Source: JBDSTZ01 sp039927975
GTDB lineage: Bacteria; Pseudomonadota; Gammaproteobacteria; Burkholderiales; Burkholderiaceae_D
Direction: 5' to 3'
Assembly (NCBI GenBank): GCA_039927975.1
Contig: JBDSTZ010000202.1
Span: forward strand, 1 to 6,279
DNA length: 6,279 nt
Part shown: piece after piece, positions 1-5,889 of the stretch
How positions within the stretch are numbered: position 1 is the stretch's first letter
Layout: every line of letters starts with the position of its first letter
The notes under the pieces: model-generated
The model's input: only the letters and a program-made list of their open reading frames with translations
What the model was told of the DNA's origin: nothing
Databases searched by the model: none
Translations under genes and position numbers: made by a program

Positions 1-476
1 GAGCGAGCGCCGCGCTTGTCGATGCCTTCGCGTACCAGTTCGACTTCGTCGCTGCGGCCGCCAGGCTTGGGTTTCATTTCGGGCAGTTTCAGTTCGTCCC
101 ACACCCAGTCCATGATGTCGTCGATCGAGAATTCGAGCAGCAGCCGCACTTCGCCCTGGGCGTTGCCGCCGTCGCCGCTCTGGCCGGTGTCGTCGGTGGA
201 GGGCTGTCCCGGCTGCAGCAGTTCGCCGGGCTCGCCGGCGCCCTGGCCGGCGCCGCTCTGGCTGCGGCCGTCGCTTAGCTTGAAACGGGCGTGTTCGAGC
301 ATGCGCACCGGTACCTGGACGGTGCGCTCCTGCGGGCCGGTGATGAGGTCGGGGCCGGCGATAAGGTCGGGCAGGTGCCCCTGCACCGCCTCGCGCACTT
401 TTTCGTTGTGGCGCAGCCAGTCCCGCGCACCGCGCGAGAACAGGTCGTACCAGGCGGTATGGATCGTGGCGCTCAC
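1..476 (-). CDS. yeaH: DUF444 / YeaH-YhbH family protein, N-terminal part (runs off left edge)
   Basis: The first 158 codons of a DUF444 protein are present; the 3' end lies beyond the window. The start is a GTG at 476, preceded by GGGAGG with a 6 nt spacer. The two nearby ATGs (501 and 505) are out of frame, so GTG is the best start. Residues about 72-108 form a Gly/Ser/Gln-rich low-complexity linker. It is followed by the family's conserved acidic/tryptophan segment at 114-138, with the motif FSIDDIMDWVWDELKLPEMK. A basic stretch (GIDKRGAR) ends the visible part. DUF444 proteins have a von Willebrand factor A-like C-terminal region, which would be off the window. The gene follows prkA by 33 bp on the same strand, the conserved yeaG-yeaH pairing linked to starvation and stationary-phase stress and, in sporulating bacteria, to sporulation (yhbH). 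The biochemical role is not established. The family call is firm; the symbol is by analogy with E. coli. Confidence 0.88.
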   Translation of the reverse strand, partial: MSATIHTAWYDLFSRGARDWLRHNEKVREAVQGHLPDLIAGPDLITGPQERTVQVPVRMLEHARFKLSDGRSQSGAGQGAGEPGELLQPGQPSTDDTGQSGDGGNAQGEVRLLLEFSIDDIMDWVWDELKLPEMKPKPGGRSDEVELVREGIDKRGAR

Positions 477-482
477 GGCTTA

Positions 483-488
483 CCTCCC
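483..488 (-). promoter_or_regulatory. Ribosome binding site of the DUF444 gene
   Basis: On the minus strand GGGAGG sits 6 nt before the GTG at 476, in the 33 bp gap after the prkA stop. It supports the non-ATG start, since no in-frame ATG occurs before codon 59. Confidence 0.75.
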
Positions 489-509
489 AGGTCTTGACCA
501 TGCATGCTG

Positions 510-2474
510 CTATTCCTGCGCCAGCAGCGTGGTCACGTAGTTAAGCGCTTCGCGCGCGCTGTGCGTGTCGTAGCCGTATTCGTCGACGAGGCGTTTTTCA
601 ACCGCCGAAATCTTGGTGCGGATGTCGTCGTCGGGCCGTTTGGCCGAACTGACCAGGCGCAGCACGTCGCGGCGCTGTTCGAACAGGTATTGCTGGACCG
701 CTTCGTTGAGCTGCAAATGGCTCTCCAGGGTGAACTTCTGGCCGCGCTTGTAGGCGCCCATGGCCTTGCGCACCACCTCCTGGCGGAACGATTGCTTGCC
801 CGATTCGGAGATATGGATGATTTCTTCGACCGCCCGCAGGAAGCGCTCGTCGGGACGCCGCTCGTCGTTGGTGATCGGGTCCTTGATCTGCCGGTTGTCG
901 AGCATGGCTTCAACCTCGTCGAGATATTTGTTGAGCAGATCTTGCGCTTCCTGCTCGAAGGACACGAAGAGCGCCTTGTGCACGTCTTCCTTGACCCAGC
1001 GGTTGTAAAACTCCTTGCGCGTGAGGACCAGGTAGTCGATCCAGCGGCGCTTCTTTTTGGGGTCGATGCGGGCGTCGCTGTCCATACCGTCCTTGAGCGC
1101 GAGCAGCACGTCCATCGTCGACAGGCTCTTTTGATTCGAGCCGATGATGGCGTTGGACAAAGCGTTGATGACGAAACGCGGCGAAACGCCGGCCAGCCCC
1201 TCGTCGGGCGCTTTGTCTTTTTCTTTGACACGCCGGACGTCGGCCCGGTTCACCCCATCGACTTCCTCGTTGGCGTGGATGCGCACCTTCTTGACCAGCT
1301 CGACCTCCTTGTCCTCGCCATCCTGGATACGGCTGAGAATGGCGAACACGGCCGCCGCGTGCAGCACGTGGGGGTCGAGGTGGACGTCGCGAAACGCCGG
1401 CGCGGCCGAGGAGATCAGCTTGCGGTAGATGCGCGCCTCCTCGCGATAGTTGAGGGTGTAGGGCACCTGGATGATGACCATGCGGTCGAGCAGGGCTTCG
1501 TTCTCGCTCTCTTGCAGGAACTTGCGGAACTCGGCCAGGTTGGTGTGGGCCAGGATGGTTTCGTCGAGGTAGATGAGGGGAAAGCGCGACACCTTGACGT
1601 TTTTCTCTTGCGTGAGGGTCAGCAGCAGGTAGAGAAATTCGCGCTTGACCTTGAGTATCTCGATCATTTCCAGCACGCCGCGGCTGGCGGCGTACACCGC
1701 GCCCGACCACGACCAGGCGCGCGGGTCGCCCTCGTCGCCGTATTCGGCCACCTTGGACAGGTCGACCGAGCCGACCAGGTCGGCCAGGTCGGCGGTGGTG
1801 GGGTCGTGCGGGGCGTAGGTGCCGATGCCGCTGCGGCCGGCTTCGGAGACGAAGAAGCGTTCGACCGGCATGCGCATGAAGTCGCCGCCGAATTCGTCTT
1901 CGACCCGGGCGCGGCAGTGCGGACAGATTTCGCCGGCGATGTCGATGCCGTAGGTGTTGCGGCAGCTGGGGCGCATGGTGTGCGGCACCAGGTGCAGGGG
2001 CGATTCGTGCACCGGGCAGCCGGCGATGGCGTACAGGGCGCCGTCGTCGGTGTGGCTGTATTCCTCAAGACCGCGCTTGAGCAGGATGACCATGGTTGAC
2101 TTGCCGCCCGATGGCGGGCCGAGCAGGAGCAGCATGCGGCGCCCGACCTCGGAGCCGGCGGCGGCCGCCTTGAAATAGTCGACCACGCGGTCGATCGCGT
2201 CGTCGATGCCGAACAAGTCTTCCTCGAACAGGCTGCAGTGGTAGTGCCCGTCTCCCTCGTCGAGGAAGGTGGCGCGGATCATGTCCCAGACGTACTGATG
2301 CGAGCTGCGGGCGACCCGTTCGGGCGCGGCCGGCAGCACGGTTTCCATGAACTGGGCGAAGGTACCTGCCCAGTGGCCGGCCCGATGCTGTTGGGTGAAC
2401 AGGCTCAGGCTGTTGATGAAACTGTGTCTGTCGTCTGATTGACGGGCGTGCTGTTCGTTGCCGGATATCGTCAC
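510..2474 (-). CDS. prkA: PrkA-family AAA+ serine protein kinase (YeaG-type)
   Basis: A 654 aa protein, close to E. coli YeaG (644 aa). PrkA proteins combine an N-terminal AAA+ ATPase module with a C-terminal PrkA/kinase-like region. They are cytoplasmic and linked to nutrient stress and, in Bacillus, sporulation. Visible features are the Walker A motif GPPSGGKS (119-126), the family signature CPVHESPLHLVP (153-164), the segment IYLDETILAHTNLAEFRKFL (301-320) in the Walker B/sensor area, and GVSPRFVINAL (429-439), typical of PrkA. The C-terminal half is charged and helical and ends in DEYGYDTHSAREAL (631-644), also family-typical. The sequence resembles the Bacillus PrkA subgroup around the P-loop. 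Cysteines 153, 171, 184 and 187 (the last two as CPHC) might bind metal or sense redox; this is inference. An open frame extends upstream to an ATG at 2573, but the GTG at 2474 has a strong Shine-Dalgarno sequence and the upstream residues look non-homologous. It is the first gene of a prkA-DUF444 operon and diverges from the FMN-protein gene. Confidence 0.95.
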   Translation of the reverse strand: MTISGNEQHARQSDDRHSFINSLSLFTQQHRAGHWAGTFAQFMETVLPAAPERVARSSHQYVWDMIRATFLDEGDGHYHCSLFEEDLFGIDDAIDRVVDYFKAAAAGSEVGRRMLLLLGPPSGGKSTMVILLKRGLEEYSHTDDGALYAIAGCPVHESPLHLVPHTMRPSCRNTYGIDIAGEICPHCRARVEDEFGGDFMRMPVERFFVSEAGRSGIGTYAPHDPTTADLADLVGSVDLSKVAEYGDEGDPRAWSWSGAVYAASRGVLEMIEILKVKREFLYLLLTLTQEKNVKVSRFPLIYLDETILAHTNLAEFRKFLQESENEALLDRMVIIQVPYTLNYREEARIYRKLISSAAPAFRDVHLDPHVLHAAAVFAILSRIQDGEDKEVELVKKVRIHANEEVDGVNRADVRRVKEKDKAPDEGLAGVSPRFVINALSNAIIGSNQKSLSTMDVLLALKDGMDSDARIDPKKKRRWIDYLVLTRKEFYNRWVKEDVHKALFVSFEQEAQDLLNKYLDEVEAMLDNRQIKDPITNDERRPDERFLRAVEEIIHISESGKQSFRQEVVRKAMGAYKRGQKFTLESHLQLNEAVQQYLFEQRRDVLRLVSSAKRPDDDIRTKISAVEKRLVDEYGYDTHSAREALNYVTTLLAQE

Positions 2475-2736
2475 GTCTCCTCCTTGTCCTGGCGGCGCGA
2501 ACGGAGATCCCCGGTGCGCCACACGAAAAGCCAGTATCGGCGCGCAGGCCCGGCGCCGGATGATGGGTGTCAATGTGCGCGGGTGAACCTTGCGGAGGTT
2601 TCGCAGCCTAAAGCGGCGCGAAGGGGCGGGGGCGAATTTTCAAGCGGCTGCGTTCGCCCTCGCACAGAGCGGTCAGAACGCAGGCGCTACGATGGCGATT
2701 CAATCATGCCTTTGCCTCCGTGCCAGAAAGAAAATT
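2475..2736. promoter_or_regulatory. Divergent intergenic control region between prkA and the FMN-protein gene
   Basis: A 262 bp stretch without a convincing gene must carry the promoters of both divergent units. Towards prkA, GATACT (minus strand, 2533-2538) would serve as a -10 element with a leader of about 50 nt. It has no -35 at normal spacing: a perfect TTGACA at 2568-2573 is 29 bp away, too far. Such -10-only promoters are compatible with a stationary-phase sigma factor, but this is a guess. Towards the FMN-protein gene, TACGAT (2688-2693) is a possible -10 with no recognisable -35. A perfect 10 bp palindrome, CCGGCGCCGG, lies at 2550-2559. A TGGCACG on the minus strand near 2719-2725 resembles half of a sigma-54 site but lacks the GC of the -12 element at the required distance. 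That this is a control region follows from gene layout; the individual elements are weak. Confidence 0.45.
2479..2485 (-). promoter_or_regulatory. Ribosome binding site of prkA (decides the GTG start)
   Basis: AAGGAGG on the minus strand lies 4 nt before the GTG at 2474. This near-perfect Shine-Dalgarno sequence is the main reason to prefer GTG over the in-frame ATG 33 codons upstream, which would give a 687 aa product. Confidence 0.8.
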
Positions 2737-3237
2737 ATGAACAGCTATGATCATTCGACCCAGGTCGCCGACCTCACGGCCAAGATCGCGCCGGTGCGCT
2801 TCGCCATGTTCACCACGATCGACGAGCACGGGCACCTGACCAGCCAGCCGATGACCAACCAGGACATCGATCCCGATGGCGGGCTGTGGTTCTACACGTC
2901 GACCCACACCGATCTGTGGGAAAACATCGCCGCCCATCCGAAGGTCAATGTCAGCTTCGCCAATCCGGAGAGCGGTCTGTATGTGTCGATCAGCGGGACG
3001 GCCGAGCGCATAGTCGAGCGGGCCCGCATCAAGCAGCTGTGGAATCCGATGGTCGCGGTGTGGTTTCCGAACGGTCCTGACGATCCGCACGTGGTGCTGA
3101 TCCGGGTGGCTGCGCGCACCGTTGAATACTGGGATTCGAGCACCAGCAAGATTGCCGGCATGTTCGAGATGGCGAAGGCGGCCATCACCGGCAGTACGCC
3201 CGATCTTGAAACCGAGCACGGCAAGATCAAGCTGTGA
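2737..3237 (+). CDS. General stress protein 26-like FMN-binding split-barrel protein (pyridoxamine 5'-phosphate oxidase family)
   Basis: A 166 aa protein of the general stress protein 26 group within the pyridoxamine-phosphate-oxidase-like flavin-binding split-barrel fold. Such small proteins usually bind FMN or related flavins as dimers in the cytoplasm; their substrates are mostly unknown. Diagnostic segments in order are MFTTIDEHGHLTSQPM (24-39), LWFYTS (50-55), VNVSFANP (70-77), YVSISGTA (82-89), LWNP followed by WFPNGPDDP (101-117), VEYWDS (129-134) and a C-terminal HGKIKL. The ATG at 2737 is chosen because homology begins there and the length fits the family. The frame is open back to an ATG at 2590, but those residues are Arg-rich and unlike the family. 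The ribosome site is weak (AGAAAG at 2725-2730, 6 nt before ATG). The gene stands alone, divergent from prkA and convergent with copD. Its proximity to prkA fits a stress role, but that is inference. Confidence 0.9.
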   Translation: MNSYDHSTQVADLTAKIAPVRFAMFTTIDEHGHLTSQPMTNQDIDPDGGLWFYTSTHTDLWENIAAHPKVNVSFANPESGLYVSISGTAERIVERARIKQLWNPMVAVWFPNGPDDPHVVLIRVAARTVEYWDSSTSKIAGMFEMAKAAITGSTPDLETEHGKIKL

Positions 3238-3242
3238 CTGTG

Positions 3243-4100
3243 TTAGTCGGCGGTGCCGGGCGGCGGGGTTGCGCTGAGGATTGCCGCGAGGATGAGCACG
3301 ATTGTCAGGATCAGCGCTTCGCAGCGGAGGATGGCGGCGAAGCGGCCGCTGGCGTCCAGGCGTGAGGGCAGCGACGGCATGACGATGAAGCGGTTGACGC
3401 CGCCCAGCGCCGCCGCGCCGAACACCAATCCCATCTTGGCTGCCAATAACAGCGTGTAGGGGCTGGTTAGCGTTATCGCGGCGCCACCGAGATGCCGCCA
3501 GGCGTTAAGGATTCCACTCAGCAGAACACATGCCAAGGCGAACGTTGCCGCCCGAGACAGGGCAGGGAAGAAGCCCGAGGATGCGGTGGCACGGTCTTGC
3601 GCCGACGATAGCATCCGCACCGCCACCAGGACCAGACCGGTCCACCCGCTCGCGCTGGCCAGATGGATCAGGTCGACAAGGATTGTCCAGCTCAGGTCGC
3701 CGTCGAGCGCGGCGTGACCCAGTGTGCTTCGGCTTAACATGAACACCGTCAGGCCAAGGCCGAGCAGCGCCAGGCGCCGAATCCGGGCGCCGACGGCGGC
3801 AGCCAGCAAGGCTGTCGATCCGATCGCCCACCACAGGCCAAAATGGGTAGAGCCGATCACCGTGGGAATCTCGGCAGCTGCCTGCAAGAGCGGCAGCTCG
3901 CTCATCAGGGCTGCCTCCAGCCACAGCAGCATGCATTGCGCAAGGAACGCGACCAGCAGGGCGCAAGGCATGGTCCGGCGCAACTGTGCCTGCTTGTCCG
4001 TCGACCAAGCTGAATGCTCGTGCCGCAACCAGGCGAGAACCAGTGTCGCACCTGTCAGCCAGGCCAGCATCAGGTTCAGCAAGGCGGTGATGGCCGGCAT
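3243..4100 (-). CDS. copD: CopD-family inner-membrane copper transport protein
   Basis: A 285 aa, very hydrophobic protein with about eight predicted membrane segments (roughly residues 5-25, 47-65, 86-103, 108-122, 137-161, 185-201, 213-235 and 257-276). The CopD domain occupies the second half. Family hallmarks are GHA (128-130), the helix VDLIHLASASGWTGLVL (142-158) with His146 and Trp153, and SPYTLLLAAKMGL (213-225). A final helix ends in the typical ATPPP. CopD works with CopC in moving copper across the inner membrane; in Pseudomonas the pair increases copper uptake or sensitivity when expressed without CopA/CopB. The start is 7 bp after the copC stop and has no clear Shine-Dalgarno sequence, so translation is probably coupled to copC. 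It is the last gene of the copper operon. Its stop is 5 bp from that of the convergent FMN-protein gene, and I see no terminator hairpin in the gap. Confidence 0.92.
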   Translation of the reverse strand: MPAITALLNLMLAWLTGATLVLAWLRHEHSAWSTDKQAQLRRTMPCALLVAFLAQCMLLWLEAALMSELPLLQAAAEIPTVIGSTHFGLWWAIGSTALLAAAVGARIRRLALLGLGLTVFMLSRSTLGHAALDGDLSWTILVDLIHLASASGWTGLVLVAVRMLSSAQDRATASSGFFPALSRAATFALACVLLSGILNAWRHLGGAAITLTSPYTLLLAAKMGLVFGAAALGGVNRFIVMPSLPSRLDASGRFAAILRCEALILTIVLILAAILSATPPPGTAD

Positions 4101-4107
4101 CGTCAGC

Positions 4108-4476
4108 TTATTTCACGGCGAATGAGAACGCACCCTTGGTCTTGTGGCCGTCGTGCGTCACCACGCTCCACTCGAGCTTGTATTTCCCCGAGCGCAGCGT
4201 CGGCGGCGTGGCGATCAGTAAGTCCGGGTGCAACTGGTCGCGCGCCGTCGCCGTCACGGGGATCAAGGCGTTGTGCGCATCGCGCAAGCGTAGCGTGCTG
4301 AACGCCGGCTCCAGCGACTCGTTAAATTGCAGCCTGATCTGGCTCGGCGTGGTGTCGAGCAGGCTGTCGGCCTTTGGCAGCGAATCGGTCAGCTTGCCGT
4401 GCGCTTGCGCGAGCGCTGCCGCGCCCATCAGGACAAGCGCCAGCGACGATTTGAAAACATATTGGAACTGCGACAT
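4108..4476 (-). CDS. copC: CopC-family periplasmic copper-binding protein
   Basis: A 122 aa precursor with a Sec signal peptide (basic start, hydrophobic core at about 10-20, cleavage after AQA at 25), giving a mature protein of 97 aa that begins with His26. CopC is a small periplasmic cupredoxin-like beta-barrel that passes copper to CopD. The Cu(II) site expected in the family uses the N-terminal His plus the Asp and His of the C-terminal motif. Here these are His26 and Asp109/His111 in VVTHDGHKTKG (105-115), so the site looks complete. The mature chain contains no methionine, so the Met-rich Cu(I) site of plasmid-type CopC proteins is missing. This matches the Cu(II)-only class. The ATG at 4476 has AGGAGG at 4483-4488. 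It lies 42 bp after the multicopper oxidase gene and 7 bp before copD. Confidence 0.94.
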   Translation of the reverse strand: MSQFQYVFKSSLALVLMGAAALAQAHGKLTDSLPKADSLLDTTPSQIRLQFNESLEPAFSTLRLRDAHNALIPVTATARDQLHPDLLIATPPTLRSGKYKLEWSVVTHDGHKTKGAFSFAVK

Positions 4477-4482
4477 ATCGAT

Positions 4483-4488
4483 CCTCCT
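4483..4488 (-). promoter_or_regulatory. Ribosome binding site of copC
   Basis: AGGAGG on the minus strand, 6 nt before the ATG at 4476, in the 42 bp gap after the oxidase stop. It suggests copC is translated independently of the oxidase gene although probably on the same transcript. Confidence 0.75.
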
Positions 4489-4518
4489 GGTAGATGCTGC
4501 GAACTCACTGCTGCCAAC

Positions 4519-5889
4519 TCAGTGTCCTTCGTGCCCGCCTTCCTTGCGCACCTTGAGCGCGTCGGCGGTGGGGGCCGTGGCGGCGGCATCGGGCGCGCGC
4601 GGCGCGGGCGGCAATTCGCCCTGCCACTCGCTGGCCAGGCTGCCCTGCGGATGGCTGTACCAGCCGGGGTCCTTGATGTCTCCCCGCGCCAGACCGGGCC
4701 GTACCTTCAGGATAGTGAACATGCCGCCCATGTCCATGTCGCCGTAAGGTCCCTTGCCAGTCATCATCGGCAAGGTGTTTTCCGGCAAGGCCATGCGCAT
4801 GCCACCCATCGCCCCCCCTTTTTCGCCCATCGCCATGTAGCCTGGCACGAGCTGGTTGATCTTGCGTGCCACCGCGCTCTGGTCGACGCCGATCATGGTC
4901 GGAACATCATGCCCCATCGCATTCATGGTGTGATGCGATTTATGACAATGAAAGGCCCAGTCGCCCGGTGCGTCGGCGATGAATTCGATGGCGCGCATCT
5001 GGCCCACGGCGACGTCGGTCGTCACTTCGGGCCAACGGGCCGAGGGCGGCACCCAGCCGCCGTCGGTGCAGCTGACCTCGAAGCGGTGGCCGTGCAAGTG
5101 GATCGGGTGGTTGGTCATGGTCAGGTTGCCGGCGCGAATACGCACACGGTCGCCCTGGCGCACGGCCATGGGGTCGATTGCGGGGAAGACGCGGCTGTTC
5201 ATGGTCCACAAGTTGAAGTCGAGCATGGTGTTGACGCGCGGTGTGTAGCTGCCCGGATCGATGTTGTAGGCGCCGAGCAGGAAGACGAAGTCGCGGTCGA
5301 CGGCGTGCAGGGCCGGGTTCTTCGGGTGGGTCACCCAAAAGCCCATCATGCCCATTGCCATCTGGGTCATTTCGTCGGCATGCGGGTGGTACATGAAAGT
5401 GCCGGCGTGGCGTGCGACAAACTCGTAGACGAAGGTTTTGCCTGGCTGGATGCCGGGCTGGGTCATTCCGGTGATGCCGTCCATGCCATTTGGCAAAAGC
5501 TGACCGTGCCAATGCATGCTGGTGTGTTCCGGCAGCTTGTTGGTGACGAAAATGCGGACGCGGTCGCCTTCGACCACTTCGATGGTCGGCCCCGGGCTTT
5601 GGCCGTTGTAGCCCCACAGGTTGGCGTGCATTCCGGGCGCGATTTCGCGCACGACCGGTTCGGCGACGAGGTGAAATTCCTTGACGCCATTTTTCATGCG
5701 CCAGGGCAGGGACCAGCCGTTCAGGGTGACGACTGGATTAAAGGGCCGGCCGTTCGGCGGCGGTGGCGGCGCGGCCGTGTGGGCCGAGTCGTGCAGCGGC
5801 GCTTCGGGCAGGGCGGCGGCGCCGGCCTTGGTGACGGCGGCAGCGCCGACCAGGGCGGCGCCGGACAGGAATGATCTACGAGTGGTCAT
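4519..5889 (-). CDS. Tat-exported multicopper oxidase, two-domain architecture, with Met/His-rich C-terminal extension
   Basis: A 456 aa protein, probably oxidising Cu(I) to Cu(II) in the periplasm with reduction of O2 to water. The N-terminus is a twin-arginine signal (TRRSFL, 3-8, then a hydrophobic stretch ending about residue 26), followed by a Pro-rich linker. Cupredoxin domain 1 (about 70-190) has HWHG (126-129) and HPH (168-170). Domain 2 (about 220-335) has HPIHLHGH (261-268) and HCHKSHHTMNAM (314-325). All expected ligands are present: type 1 His261, Cys315, His320 and Met325; type 2/3 His126, 128, 168, 170, 264, 266, 314 and 316. Only 91 residues separate HPH from HPIH, leaving no room for the middle domain of CopA/CueO, so it looks two-domain. 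Residues 351-390 hold ten methionines and the end is GGHEGH. The ATG at 5889 is supported by AAGGA (5898-5902) and the Tat motif. It overlaps the upstream TolC-like gene by 14 bp. It could be named copA by role, but its architecture differs. Confidence 0.93.
   Translation of the reverse strand: MTTRRSFLSGAALVGAAAVTKAGAAALPEAPLHDSAHTAAPPPPPNGRPFNPVVTLNGWSLPWRMKNGVKEFHLVAEPVVREIAPGMHANLWGYNGQSPGPTIEVVEGDRVRIFVTNKLPEHTSMHWHGQLLPNGMDGITGMTQPGIQPGKTFVYEFVARHAGTFMYHPHADEMTQMAMGMMGFWVTHPKNPALHAVDRDFVFLLGAYNIDPGSYTPRVNTMLDFNLWTMNSRVFPAIDPMAVRQGDRVRIRAGNLTMTNHPIHLHGHRFEVSCTDGGWVPPSARWPEVTTDVAVGQMRAIEFIADAPGDWAFHCHKSHHTMNAMGHDVPTMIGVDQSAVARKINQLVPGYMAMGEKGGAMGGMRMALPENTLPMMTGKGPYGDMDMGGMFTILKVRPGLARGDIKDPGWYSHPQGSLASEWQGELPPAPRAPDAAATAPTADALKVRKEGGHEGH

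Noticed and set aside
16..540. A 174-codon plus-strand open frame at the left edge
   Set aside because: It is Ser/Pro/Arg-rich and antisense to the DUF444 gene, whose minus-strand frame has a GTG start, a good ribosome site and a family motif.
504..2099. A 531-codon open frame on the plus strand opposite prkA
   Set aside because: It is antisense to a firmly identified kinase gene, and its His/Val/Asp-rich, low-complexity translation looks like a mirror of GC-rich codons. Long stop-free antisense frames are expected at this GC content. It shows no recognisable motif.
2568..2573. A perfect TTGACA -35 hexamer on the minus strand upstream of prkA
   Set aside because: No -10-like hexamer lies 16-18 bp downstream; the nearest candidate, GATACT, is 29 bp away.
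2708..2725. A possible sigma-54 promoter on the minus strand (TGGCACG)
   Set aside because: The -24-like element is perfect, but the required GC of the -12 element is not at the 10 bp spacing. The next GGC is about 3 bp too far, and the site would lie over 230 bp upstream of prkA.
2590..2736. A 49-residue N-terminal extension of the FMN-binding protein, starting at 2590
   Set aside because: The extra residues are Arg/Ala-rich and unlike the family. The split-barrel homology and the usual length fit the ATG at 2737.
4327..5874. A 515-codon open frame on the plus strand opposite the multicopper oxidase and copC
   Set aside because: It spans two genes identified by clear copper motifs, is rich in Ala/Gly/His/Val as expected of a shadow frame, and matches no family that I recognise.
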